This document shows positions 11,795-24,500 of a DNA stretch of 64,000 nucleotides, piece after piece. The notes below the pieces were generated by a model, which saw nothing but the letters and a program-made list of their open reading frames with translations, had not been told where the DNA came from and searched no databases. The stretch is taken from positions 632,501 to 696,500 of the forward strand of contig CM018692.1 of assembly GCA_009363875.1 (NCBI GenBank), read 5' to 3'. Each line of letters opens with the position of its first letter. Position 1 is the stretch's first letter. The position numbers and the translations under genes are program-made. Origin of the DNA: Mikania micrantha (lineage: Eukaryota > Streptophyta > Magnoliopsida > Asterales > Asteraceae).

Positions 11795-13734
11795 TTTTGG
11801 GTATTTCTAGTTGACCTATAACAGTCTGTTTAATACATTTCAGTTGAATTTTGAAGGTAACATCTTAAAGAAATATGAAATTGAACATAAAAGTTGCCAT
11901 ATAAGCATAAATGTAGACTTCATAAAAGGTAATAAAATGAAACAATTATTCATTACAGCAGAAAGACATGTAAAATGATCAAAAGGAGGGGGAGATGGAT
12001 TAAGTTTCTAGCATCTGAAAAGGAATCTGCAACATGCATTCTTATTCCTAATAGCATAGGGGGTCACAGATCTCTCATCCATCTTCTCTCCGATAGATAT
12101 TATCTACTCACAACAAATGATATGCAACAGAGGATTGATATAATTGACAGAGTTTGTAATACAAATTTTGAGATAGATTCCCGAACATGTGCAAAAATTT
12201 CAGGAACCAACCAACAAAACAAAACCCTAAACGAAAATGAATGGAAAGAAAAGGAAACAATTAAAGGTGAAACCAAATCTAGAAGAACATCAGTACCTGA
12301 TGCGAGCTGGGGCCTGGGAATCAGATGCCAGGTTTTATGGGTAATCTCACATTAAGACTCCAGAGACCGGACAAACAAGACGTATGAAAGAAGGAAAATG
12401 TTACGTATTCAATTGTATAGGGGTTATTTTGCAATATTGGCAATAAGCGATATTGTTAGAAGTTGCTAAATGTCAGTTGATTAGTTAATAACAGGAGATA
12501 GCTTGATTTGGTCAATTACTTCTCTCTTTTGATTATTTTGATTTAATGATGCTTTGCCAAATCTTAATAAGGTATCTGTAGTTAGGCGTGACCCTCATCA
12601 AGTGAGCCCTTCAAGCCCCTGTCACGCATCCTCTATCATTACACAATATAGTGATTGGGACGTGACCAAGCCATACGTGACTATGGTCACGTCGCGAAGG
12701 AAGAAGAGGGAAAAATGATGGGTAATGATAACACATGTGATAATGACATGAAATGATGAGAATATGATATTGTTAGTTGTTTATATGGTGATTACATAAA
12801 GTGGCGTGGGCTTTACCACAACACATGGCCTTACTCACATAAGATTATGTATGAAGACTATTTTCATGAACAATCTATAATATAAAAACAAAACTAATTT
12901 TATCTTATCTTACTATTATAATAGACAAACATATTTATTTGTAACTTGTCACCTTCTTACTTATAATTGATACATGTCATTTTTCCATCTATCCATCCTA
13001 TTAAATAATTATACTCTCTCTCATATTAAATAAATATAATACTAATGTAAAATAATATTATTTACCTTTTTCATATAAATAATAGTTTTAAAAAAATATA
13101 AAATTAAATCTTTTTGTTAGAAAACACACTTAAAATAATTTATAAAATAATATATATATATATATATCAATTTTTTTAAATAAGAAACATTATATTTTTA
13201 GAAATAAAAGTCTTAAAATATATATCTAAAAAATGAATTTAAAAAAATAAAAATAACTTTAAATCAGAGTTTTTAAACAATGTGATATTTAAATAGAAAT
13301 GATATTTATTAATTTATTTAAAAAATGAAGGTATAAAATTGTTAAGAAATTCACATTTTTTATCCTTTGTGTTATGATATTTTTAAACTGGATCCTTTAA
13401 CTTTAATAGTTACAGATATTATACATTTCCTTCTTGATTTACAAAAATTAGTTTTCTAACATAACATGAATTGAATTTTTTAATGTAAATTAGGTCAACT
13501 ATATCAATTGTTACAAATCAAGAAATCATGTAGTATTTCTTTAGTTATTGAAAATTTTAATTATTGTTTTATTAGTTTAAGTGCTTATTAATATATAAAT
13601 TAATAATTTTATATCAAGATATCATTTTATAAAATTTAATTTTTTATTATTAACAATTTAATATTTTATGTTCAATCTGTGTAATACACGGGATAATATA
13701 TCATCATCATTGTAATAAGTATATCTCACTATTA
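11795..13734. other. F-box gene upstream region and AT-rich spacer
   Basis: Contains the probable promoter and leader of the F-box gene (11795-12400). An open frame of 126 codons on the plus strand at 11975-12355 overlaps this leader and resembles no family, so it is left uncalled. From 12840 to 13730 the DNA is very AT-rich, including a (TA)n run near 13150. Confidence 0.6.
12585..12830. mobile_element. Possible degenerate Harbinger-type MITE
   Basis: Bounded by TTA on both sides, and one end reads GGCCATGTGTTGTG (minus strand), like the MITE at 24190-25376. The other end (GGCGTGACCC) matches poorly, so the call is weak. Confidence 0.35.
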
Positions 13735-14003
13735 GACCATGGGGTATGCCCCTTGGTCCAACCACTCCACGTATGCACCACGTAAGCGTTACGCTGACAC
13801 CCACTACAACCACCCACTCCACCAAAAATGGTGGAAATGCCCCTTAGTCCAATAATGAAGGAAGAGAAAGAAGGCGGCAACGGTCGAGAAGGAAAGAAGA
13901 GGTGTGGCTGTGGCCACGCCCAAGTCACCAACGCCCAAGAGGGGGCGGCGTCACCATCGTCCACGCCCACCCACGCCCCCTCCCACCCGGCACACCCACG
14001 GTC
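13735..14003. mobile_element. PIF/Harbinger-type MITE, 269 bp
   Basis: Terminal inverted repeats GACCATGGGGTATGCC and GACCGTGGGTGTGCC, flanked by a TTA target duplication at 13732-13734 and 14004-14006. There is no transposase. TTA/TAA duplications are typical of the PIF/Harbinger superfamily. Confidence 0.75.
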
Positions 14004-14009
14004 TTAGCA

Positions 14010-14245
14010 AAGTTAAGGTAGGGTCTGAGGAGGGTAAGATGTAGACAGTCTTACCTCTACCCTGTAGGAATAGAGAGGCTGCTTTCAATAAGACCCTCAG
14101 CTCATGATGTCTAACTAACCAACCACCCGATGGTTTTAACGTTATTTTCACAAAAACAAAGTAAAATAACATTAAAATTAGTGCAGCTTTACTTTTGCCG
14201 GCCAACATATATACACATTATAAGCGCGCATCGCAAACAGGGTCT
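14010..14245 (-). mobile_element. SINE-like element, copy 1
   Basis: Homologous on the minus strand to the element at 44888-45165: the block with AGTAAAATAACATTAAAATT on the plus strand, the agaggctgct box and the TACCC box are all shared. It abuts the MITE. The TTG-rich tail is not seen and no target duplication was found. Confidence 0.6.
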
Positions 14246-14504
14246 TACCGAAAGTCTATTTGACGTGTAATATTTTATATCGTTATTCCCTAACCTTAAA
14301 AAAGCTAGTCATACGCTAAAATGTGTGACATGCAACCTCATAAAAACGGTCGCACATTCTTAACTCATGGTTCCCATTACAAACTATAAAGTTAACCTTC
14401 CATCAAACTAAATCATTTCTTTTTTTTAATTTAAAAAAGAATTACAAATAAACAAAAATTATATTCAGCACATAACCAATAAAGATTAACAAGACTAGAT
14501 AATA

Positions 14505-14740
14505 CATAAACAAACTTATCCAGCATATTCCTACTCTTCAGCAGGATCTGGATATCCCTTATCCTAGTTTAGATAGAAATGTTTCTCCAAATGAGCCTCC
14601 AACTCAATGTTATCGTTTGAAGTTAACAATTCCAACGATTTTAACGTTATTTAAAATAAAAAGTAAAATAACATTAAAAATAGTGCAATTTTACTTTTGC
14701 ATGGTCCACACATATATAATGCACCTCAAATGGGGCAAAA
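14505..14740 (-). mobile_element. SINE-like element, copy 2 (degenerate)
   Basis: A third copy of the same family: it keeps the cagcatattcctactcttcag-type 3' box, the AACATTAAAAATAGTGCA block and the CACACATATATAATGCAC head, but is diverged in the middle. Confidence 0.55.
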
Positions 14741-15153
14741 AAATACATAACTTTTTGCTAATTTAGTGAGAGAAAGAATTGTGGTAGAAAATTAATTGAC
14801 CAGTTTATAAAAACTTAAAAAGTACATTTACATGTAAACTGAAACATACAGGTGTTTATACTACTCTTACATTTCTCAAACTTAATATTGATTGTCAATT
14901 GAACGTTTCTCTCTATTTACAAGTAATAATCGCTTGAAACTGATAGCAGATCAACATAAATACCATGTATTCATTATTAAACAAATCTTGACAACACGCA
15001 AAAGATTATGTAACAGGCCAATCTGAACATAAGCATGCATTCATGTTCTCAAACCAAAAAAATATAAAGGCAAACATAACACTAAAAATTTATGCCTCAA
15101 TCAAACCAAAACCTACCTTAGCAAATCAAATACATTCGTTTGTGTCGGTTATA
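14741..15153. other. 3' flank of the Pti1-like gene
   Basis: AT-rich. It probably holds the 3' UTR of the kinase gene. Nothing else was recognised. Confidence 0.5.
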
Positions 15154-18100
15154 TTATACTTCTGGAACTGTTGGTGCAGGAGCCCTCAACAGTGGTTGAA
15201 GAGCTTTCACAACAATGCTCATATTAGGCCTAAACTCAGATTCATATTGCACACATAAAGCTGCCACGGCTGCCAGCTGCATCACCAAAACAAATGCCAT
15301 TAGTCGGTTCGGATTTTGTTAAACCAGATGTTCAATCATTGTTGAAACTTTTTGTTGTTTATCAAAAGAGAGGGAGACCTTTGCAACGGCTTTCGGAGGG
15401 TACTCTCCCTTGAGCCTTGGATCAATGCATTGTTTCACCTTGTCTTCACTCAGCCTTGGAGTAGCCTTATGTGGAATAATGAAATACAGAGAGATTTCAA
15501 TTCGACTTGTTATATATCATTTCTCTTTAGTCACGCTCAGCAAAGTGAGATAGCAGAAAATGTTGAAAAACAAAGAGGTCTTTTAACAGTTACATATTTA
15601 GAAAGTGGCCAAAAGAAATTGGTCATGTCCAAAGGACAGGTCTTGTTTATATGTTTCTGAATGGATCAATTTGGGTTATGTTTCATATCTAAAAGGATAA
15701 AACCAGGTATAATAGAAGATAGCCAAAAATAAATTGCCCAAAAATCACCCAAAGTGTATTTTTGATACAAAACCTCCAAAACCAAAATTTTCATATACAC
15801 GTGTATGTGTATGTGTGTGTGGAAAGAATATAGTATACATGTTTAAGACTGATTGTTTATAAAAGGTAAAAAAAGATAGGACAAAATGTGTTCCAAATTC
15901 TTTTTTTGTTTTGACCTGTTACCCAATCTAGCTAGCTGAATTTGCCACCTCTAGGACTTACAGTTGTTGTCGAGTTTTGTAATTCGCTTTGCAGCCCTAT
16001 TTTTTTCTTATCCTCGATTCCTTGTATCAACAACTATTGGGATTCACTATGAAAAAGTCAAAAGGATATAGTCAAAAATAAACTGACCCAAGTGACAAGG
16101 CTTTGTTGCCCACGTGGCATCGTGTGATCAACAGGTTTCCGACCAGTTAGAAGTTCAAGCAGAACAACCCCAAAACTATACACGTCACTTTTTTGTGTCA
16201 ACTGTCCAGTCATTGCGTATCTGCATAATAGTGACATTAAAGACATTTAACTAAATCATCAAGTTCCTTTTTATGATAAAAGCATGTAGTTAAAATATGA
16301 TGATGTATATATTATCATATGAATATCAATTTTTAAAGGTACCTGTAACAACAAAAGATTATATTCAAAGAACAAAAAAAATTAGGATTAGCATTAATCG
16401 TGTTTATACATTGACGATAATAAATTTAACAAATATGTGATGAACTTGTCCAATCAGCCCGTATTAAAAAGATTACCAATTGCAACCTGTGATCCGACCC
16501 ATCCAATCCATTTTCCCACCCCTAGAAGCATCTGTATGAAAAGGGATTATAAGCATTACTCTGGTGCATGATATCCAAAAGTTCCCAAGACACGAGTAGA
16601 ATGCAAGCGTGCAGCCATATCAGGGGCTTGATTTGAAAGATTGAAATCAGCAATCTTGGCTCTTAAATCCTCAAATAGTAGCACATTGCTAGACCTAATA
16701 TCTCTGTGTATTATTGAAGGCTGGACCTTCTCATGCAAATAATCCAGTCCCTTTGCTGCATCAACGGCAATTTTTACCCGCTGCATCCAATCAAGCACGG
16801 GCCCTGGTTGTGCTCCTTGCACACCCTTTCTGCCTGCATGTAGATATTCATACTGAAAGATTAGAAACCTGACCTCAACAACATTTCATCTTATATAACA
16901 TATAAAACTATTTAAACACTAAAAATGACAAATCAAATGTTCTGGTACCATGCAATATGTCATGTAGAGATCCCATGGTTGCAAATTCGTACGCCAAAAC
17001 ACGTGTATTTCCTTCCACACAGTAGCCACACAGCTCCACAAGATTCTCATGCTTCAATGTTGAGACCATGGAAACCTTGTACAGGAAGACAAACATTAAA
17101 AAGAAAGAAAAACAATTAACCTCGATCTGTACAAATAGAACTAGGGATGGCAATATGGGCAGATCAGCCGGGTCAGTAGCAGTTCAAAAAATATTCAGCA
17201 ACTAATCAGGTCAAATGGTATTCTTGATACTGCTTAATACAGGTTGGGTTGGCCCGAAACACTAGTCCAAGATATAGATATTTCATAAACATTGGTGACT
17301 CAAATAAAAGTACAAAGATCATGCATTTCAATGAAATCTAATTTTTAAATAACGGGATTTAGGAGGTTTTATGCATTAAAGATACATTTTGAGCACCTTT
17401 CAGACCCTTTGATCCATTTACTTTTTAGCCATTGTTTTATTGCAGTTGTTTGATAAAAAAAAACCACAACCAACCTCATAAGTTAACCAAAGAACCAAAC
17501 TGGACTGGACAAAACTAGCAAAGGAATCAGATATTTTAGGTTCTAGACTTTTCTATATATGATCGGTTCAACAAATTTCAAAAACCAGTTGAGTCTAAGA
17601 GCAAACCAGGTTCAAATCGATTCAGTATTCGGTTCCAATTTTCTTTCTTTCTTTTTTTTTTGCTCTGTCCAGTTTGGTCACACCCCTCAGTGACGATGAT
17701 TATTTACTTACCTGAGTCAGAAACTCGTTGTCTGATTCAGCCTCAGTAGAAACATCAAGCTTTTTAACAGCCACGCTTTTACCGTTATTTAAACTTGCAA
17801 AATAAACTCTTCCATACGAACCTTCACCAATCAATGCTTTTGATCCAAAATTCTCGGTTTTTTCTTTCAGTTCATCAAGTGAAAGTGCTGGCACTTCAAT
17901 TTTTGGAACAGCTTTGTGTGCATCAAATTTGACAGGAGGTGGTACTTTGTCCTTTTGATGCACTACATTAAATGCAGATAAAAACATTAAACACATTCTC
18001 TATATAAACTAAGCTGTAAAAAGTAAGTGTAAGCCTGTGGAAATTCTGCAAAAGGTACATATGCAATATAAGTTCATAATCATACTAATATAGCTTAAAC

Positions 18101-18828
18101 TGGAAAATGGATAAATTAAAACTAAACAACCTACAATACCTCATTGAACTTCTACAAAATGAAAATAAAACAAGCATACTCAAAGTTGACCAAGAAGCTG
18201 CTAATTCTTTAAGAGTGTGTTCAGGTGTGCATTCTTTTGTGTGATATTGAATAAACAGAATCAGATAACCAATTCTAATATCATGTGTTGCATAGGATAT
18301 AGTGTCTAGATGCATTACCCTGCTTGAAGTTGTAATAATCGATTTCTATCATGTTAGGGGATCGGCAAAAGCTGACTATTTAAGCTATTGTTGATACAAA
18401 TGTGTACAAATACTATACTCTATCATAATTCATAATCAAACATATAATCTTCCCCCATGAATACTAAGATAATTCCTCAAAACACACATCCAAACGCCAC
18501 CTTAAGCAAGAAAGGTCCCAAAACAATTTGCTCGTTATACGTGCATTATTTTCCATCTTGTACTAATTCAGCTCACATTTTTTCTGAAAATAATAGCAAG
18601 TATGAATTTACTAATTTTACTAATTTCAACTCATAAGGCATTAAAAAGCAATAATAGGGGTTAAGCGTTAATTAACACCACAAATTATTATTATGTTGCC
18701 ATTTGTTGAAATCATTACATCCTATGAAACATACCATCACCATGCTCACTGTGGCTTTTTACCAGGCCATTGTCATTTGAGGGATAAGATTCTTCGACCT
18801 GACATGTACAGCACAACCACCTCCGCAT
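15154..18828 (-). CDS. Pti1-like serine/threonine kinase (7 coding exons, 362 aa)
   Basis: Coding exons are 18828-18735, 17962-17712, 17075-16949, 16833-16560, 16220-16088, 15465-15379 and 15276-15154; phases match at every junction and give 362 residues, the normal length. The start MRRWLCCTCQ is the cysteine-rich N-terminus typical of the family and a likely S-acylation site for membrane attachment. Kinase motifs: glycine loop GEGSYGRVY (77-85), Lys98 in VAVKK, HRD at 200-202, ADFN at 219-222 (Pti1 kinases normally have DFN instead of DFG), activation segment STRVLGTFGYHAPE, and SDVYSFGVVLLELLTGR. The protein ends ALQPLLRAPAPTVPEV. Pti1 kinases are cytoplasmic, act downstream of Pto, OXI1 or other AGC kinases in defence and oxidative signalling (known). 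The gene looks intact. The exact pathway here is inferred from family only. Confidence 0.95.
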
Positions 18829-18908
18829 CCTATCTCTCTTCCTCAATATTAAATCGTCTTGAGCCCTTGGTTTCCCCAAACGTCTAAAGTACCCAGGTGG
18901 CACGTGTC

Positions 18909-20200
18909 CCTAAGTAAACATTAAAACAAGTTAACCAATATATTACAAATAAAAAAAGAGATTAGATACCCAACATACAACTTTAGATAAATGTTCCACA
19001 AATTTCTTTACAAAGTATTTAAGAGGTGTGTATTGAAAGTAATTATGCACATATTATTAGTCAGGATCAGAAAATTAGTAGTAATGAAATGTTACTGGTA
19101 GTGTTTGGATGTGCTTTGCAGTTTTGTTTCTTGAAGTGGTTTTAATTTTAATGACTTTTTCATGGTACAACTACAAAGTATTTAAATAATCTAGATTATT
19201 TTAAGTAATAGATGATTGATCAAAAAAGGATAAAATAATGCACCAAACAGAAGATTCAAAATCAAATATTAACACTTGGCTAGCCAACTTGGTCTTAGAA
19301 TGGGAGGTGATGGTTCAATCTCATGCAATAGCGTAATTTAGTTGGTGTAATTTAGTTTGGAGAAGTTTAGAAGCATAACACATATAAAAAGAGAGAGAAA
19401 AAAATACTTGGCTAATCAGACAGACATGTCCTGAAACATTTAACACTTTTTCATAATCAAAAAAATTGCAATTGAAATAAATCTTTCCATCGACAAGATA
19501 TCATAAAATCAAGCACACGCATGGAATTTAAACTGCAACCATATAAGTTCTTACCACTAACCCACGAAAATGACGACGGGAATCCATTACGGCATTCAAA
19601 TTATAACAAGAAAACAAGCGAATCCGATAACAAAATGAAATAGTATCCCAGTTTTCCTCCAAGAATGTAATTTGCCACCGAAAATTATACCAGAAACTTG
19701 AAAATTGAAACCCAAAATACGAAAATCAAAAAAATTTCAAGTAAGGAAACCGAAATTGAAGATCACTTTAAGAATATTGAATCCAGATAAGATCCGGTAA
19801 CAAGAGATTACGAAGAATATCAAACCACAACAAATCCTTTTTCTCAAAAACACAAAAAAGGAACCGATTTCATAAATAATAAAGTAATTAAAGCGAAATT
19901 GAAGGGTTACCTGTCCTGTGTTGTCAGTTTTGGGTTCTTGATCTAGGGCTTTGTTTAATTGTGCGTTTTAGATAATCGAGAAATTGGGGAAAGACAGATA
20001 AGCAAGAAGAGAAATAAACGGATTGTCAGAGAGAGAGAAAAACGATGGTTTAAATTACCATCAATAGAAAAAGGCGGTGATGTGATAATGAATTCGATCG
20101 ATTTCAAGAATCTATTTACCCAAATAGCTATAAGTAATGGGTTTTTTCTTGGGTAAAATCGGCAGATGGATTTACAGAAGACAACGATGTGGCGAGCTCT
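18909..20200 (-). promoter_or_regulatory. Spliced 5' leader and promoter edge of the Pti1-like gene
   Basis: The exon with the ATG seems to begin at 18909 after ACTTAG, and a non-coding first exon ends at 19911 (CAGGACAG|GTAACC), giving a leader intron of about 1 kb. The minus strand of the first exon is CT-rich (TCTCTCTCTCTGAC). A long pyrimidine/purine tract follows at 20220-20295. The transcription start cannot be placed exactly. Confidence 0.6.
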
Positions 20201-21548
20201 CGCCAGATGCCCAGATAACTTTTCTTTCTTTCTTCTTTTTTTTTTTTTTTTTTGCTTTTTCTTTTTCTTTTCTTTTCTTTTTTTTTTTTTGTGTCGGTGC
20301 TATTATTCTTTTAGTAAAAATTACATTTTTCTTCACGTGTAATTTCACATCTGAAAGATGTAACAAAATAAAATTTATTATATCAAGTGGTAAAATAAAT
20401 AATTCATATTTTGAAAAAAAAAAATTGATTGTATTCAAATTTGTCGATGTAAAAAAAGTGGTACTACTGTGATTATTTTGATACTGCATACTTGTTTTGG
20501 TTAATTCATGCATATTTGCCATCCTCTTTGCACACATTTAAACCATCCATTATATTTTATTATAAAACTATTGTAATTATTTTGAAATCACATATAATGA
20601 TATAAAAAGTAAAATATGATAATGATAATTTGTTGGAAAAACAATTCTTGACAGAAAATATTAAGAAACACATGCTTACGTTTTCGATGGATGTGTTGAT
20701 TATGATCATTGAAAAATCCTTCAATGACAATGAATTGCTCAATAGATACAGGTGTTTGTATATTTGAATATTGAGTTGATATAATGTACAAACACAGAAG
20801 TTGGATAACATATCAAAATCTCTAACTTCTTAATAGATTAAAGCTTAGCTGATGTTAAATCTTTAATTAAAAGTTCATTCAATAATCATTTTTTTCCATT
20901 AAAAGAATGATGTGGACCGTCGGGTAATCAAATGGCCAAAGAAAATAGAGAGAAAACTAGAGAGAAATTAAGAGAGAACTTGAATCAATTTTCTACATAT
21001 ATTATTAGTAAACTAAGAATCACTTAAATAAGACTTATAACCAACAATTACTTTTAAACATGATGATCATGTGAAGATTCACCCCACTACATTTATACAT
21101 GGCATTAAACATGAAACATGAAACATGAATTAAACTAGTCCTAAGCATACGAGCGTGGGTGCATATCAAAGAATTTATTGTGCTTTATGCATTAAAGATA
21201 TACTTCAACCACTCATAAAACAATTTGCAAAATAGCCACCTATACCTTCACTAATTATTTTCACATGCGGAAATAAAATACAGCATCTGTTACTTGTAAA
21301 AAAGATAATATAGAACAGAATGGAATGTTATCATTTAGGCAAAGGAGAGTACAGTTTGACTTTCTAGGTCAAATGTTTTGATATTCGGCTATGTTAATTG
21401 TCAAAAGCAGTTGACTTTTGAAGATAACCGATGTCACTTTGTAATATTATGTTCAACTCGAACTCTCAAGGTGTTTCTTTCATAAGTTTTATATAAACAT
21501 CCATATGTGATTCACATAATCTGCTGCTGAATAGATTGCCTCCTGCCT
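20201..21548. other. Intergenic DNA between kinase promoter and methyltransferase 3' end
   Basis: Contains the T-rich tract at 20220-20295 and AT-rich DNA. Open frames at 20137-20811 are low-complexity and were not called. Confidence 0.6.
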
Positions 21549-24500
21549 TTAGATGTCAACAAAAAACAGTTTTCTCGGGCCAAAGGAGCCCACGTCGGTA
21601 TCTAATAATCTAGTATGCCATCTCATTTGATCTGTGTGGCTTTTTATCCTTGCAATAATGTCTACATGATCTGCGATTATCATCGTCCCCTTGGGCCGAA
21701 TAATCCTGTACATCTCAATGAATATGTCAACAATGTCACACCTGTAGTAAAGATAAAAAAAAGTAAGTCCAATTGGTTGCAGGGTTTATGTCTCATCCAT
21801 CATGTTGTACCATAACATGACCTAGAGTACAGGGTCCCAAATGTGCAGTCCAAAAGGCCAAAACAGGTAAAAAAAATTATGGGATTGAAACGGGTCAAAT
21901 TGAGTTGATCCAAAATGCTTTGGCCTAAAAATATCATCTTTTGGCTAGAAAATTTATATTATCTGCACTATAATTTTAAATTTTCAAAAATTATTTACCT
22001 TTGTATGTTTTAAATTGCATTGGACAGTCTTAGACGTGTTTCCTTTACAGCTAAGTTTTTTGCTTTGACCCGTTTGACTAGTATATATCCGAATCAACTC
22101 ATTTATAAGTAAACAGGTCAGAAACTCGGAAAGGTCAAGCCAACCAAAAGAGTTTGTGTATGCATACGTGAACCCTTTGGAACCATGTCAAAGTGGGCTC
22201 TCGTTATGTTTGGTTAGGCATGTGGTTTTAGCCAAAATATGAACCGACTACATCAAGAAATATTTACAACCTAGCAACTGAACTAAATGGCTTACTTATT
22301 CATGTACAAGCTAAACACATTGTCAGCATGTATCAAATCATATGATCTAGGATAAGTGGAAAATGGTTCACACCTGTAAACAACACAAGAGACAGTTAAC
22401 ACCAAAAGCCAACCAAACCACAAAAAGAAAAAGAAAAAAAAAAGAAACCAGACCAGTTCATGTAAGTTCCAATGAGACCACGTTCATAGATAAGGCCAAG
22501 GGTTTTATAGTTTGAATCATGAGGAACAACATTCATGACCCAAACCGGATACTCTGAAAGTGAGGCTGCAAATCCACCAAACCTTGCATTCATATCCATC
22601 ACATTTCTATACCCACCACTTGACAATGATTTTAGCTCGTGTGCATATGTAGAAATCCTCTTTTGCCACATCAGATTATCATCAACAAAATCTTGACTTG
22701 TTAAACCAGATATCAAGCCAATTCTAGGTGGAATGGAATTCAACCTTGTGGGCCAGTTTTCAAGAACACCCCCAGAGACATCCTGCATGTTTTCAACTTC
22801 AAGCAAAGGAGTGATGCATGCATCCATCGTTTTATACCAACCATCATCAGGATCATCATTTTTGTTGCAAAACTTTGGAAATTTTGAATCTTTTTTCCTG
22901 CATTCGATATGATTATTAGGTTTCTGCCACACGGCAATCGGGCCTTTTGATTTAAGTTTTCTCCAACACAACCGTCTAGAAAGATCCTCTAAACGTGCCA
23001 GTTCTTTTTTAGGATCTTTGGTGGTCCCATCCGAGGCTCTGTATTTACTTCTCCAATTAACAGGTGGGCCCGACAACACCCAATAACCACCAGGCCGCAA
23101 AATCCGATCAATTTCAATTAGATACAATCCATCTAACACACAAAATCCAATCAATTTCCACTAGATACAACCCATCTAGCACATATAAACATCATACAGC
23201 TGTGACCCATTTACTAATGAATGAGTTGAAATAAGTTGTGTTAATGGGTAGAACTAGAAAATTTTGCTAAGGATTGGTATCAAATGGTTTAAACACCTGA
23301 AAGTCTGAAACCAGCCAAACTGCATTATAGAAATTATGTACTTTTATAATCACACTTTACACACCATATATCAACTAGTAAATTACAGGTTTCAAACAAA
23401 CAAAAAAATCGGCCCAACCAAACTCGGCCATCTGACCCTTACCACTGACTCAGTACCCAACCCGCTCAATTGCCACCTTAGGTTATGGCCTGCATATAAC
23501 AGTAGAAGATAGAAATGCTAAAAAATCCTAGTCCTTGAAGCAAATGGTCAGCTTTTGAAAGAAAAGCCTTTCAGGTCAACCCAACACGGCTAGTTTGACT
23601 CTTGACCAAAGTTATCCATTTAACCCATTACCCAACCCATCATTTTACCACCTTAGTTTATACAGCATGCGTACTGTAGATGATAAAAAAAAACAAAAAA
23701 AATCATAATTTTTAAATCAATTGGTTACTTTAAATACCGTATTCGGTCCACGGCACAAGGCAGCGCGAGCAATGAGCCATGTCAAATGATCTTGATGGGT
23801 AGGGTAATCTGTAGGTGCTAAGAACACCGAGCATGGCAGGAAGACCTCTTTCTAAGGCGAATTGCACTTGAGCTTCATGTATGTCTCTTGGAGCTATAGA
23901 CATTGTTATGATGTTATAATCCATTAAAGAATCTCCAAAGCTTGCAACCTTTCATGTTCAAACCATAATATCAACCATGGATACCATAAGTATGACTTAA
24001 ATAATCAGAGTTTGGATTATCATATCTAACATGTTCTACAAGTTGTGTTCAGGTTGGCTAATTTAACTAAATGGGTCATGTTCAAAGTATGACATGTTTA
24101 ATTGATGCGAATTGCACTTGAGCCTGGTCACGCCGGGGTGAAGTGGGTTTCGGGGGCATGGGGGCGTGATCGCCCAGGTCACCCCATTAGGCTATGTGTT
24201 ATGCAAGTCGCCCCCATCACTCCACATAGGCGCCACGTAATCAACAAACACCATTACCCCCTTATCACTCCACATGATCTTTACCTATGTTATCCATCAC
24301 TCTCTCGCAGTGGCGAACCCAGAAAATTTTTTCATGGGAGGCGAAAATATTTTATGGTCATTTGAGGATCGCTATATAATAATTTTTTTTTCTCTTTATT
24401 CAGATCGGGTTAGGTTGAATCGGGTCGGACCATGTTAAAAAAACAAACAAACTTAATTTCATATATAAAAACATAATAAAAATACACTATATTTAAAGTT

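Noticed and set aside
11975..12355. 126-codon plus-strand frame
   Set aside because: No family signature. It overlaps the likely leader of the F-box gene on the other strand.
20137..20537. Overlapping frames of 111 and 121 codons on opposite strands
   Set aside because: Made of a T-rich/A-rich tract giving poly-Phe or poly-Lys. They lie in the kinase promoter region.
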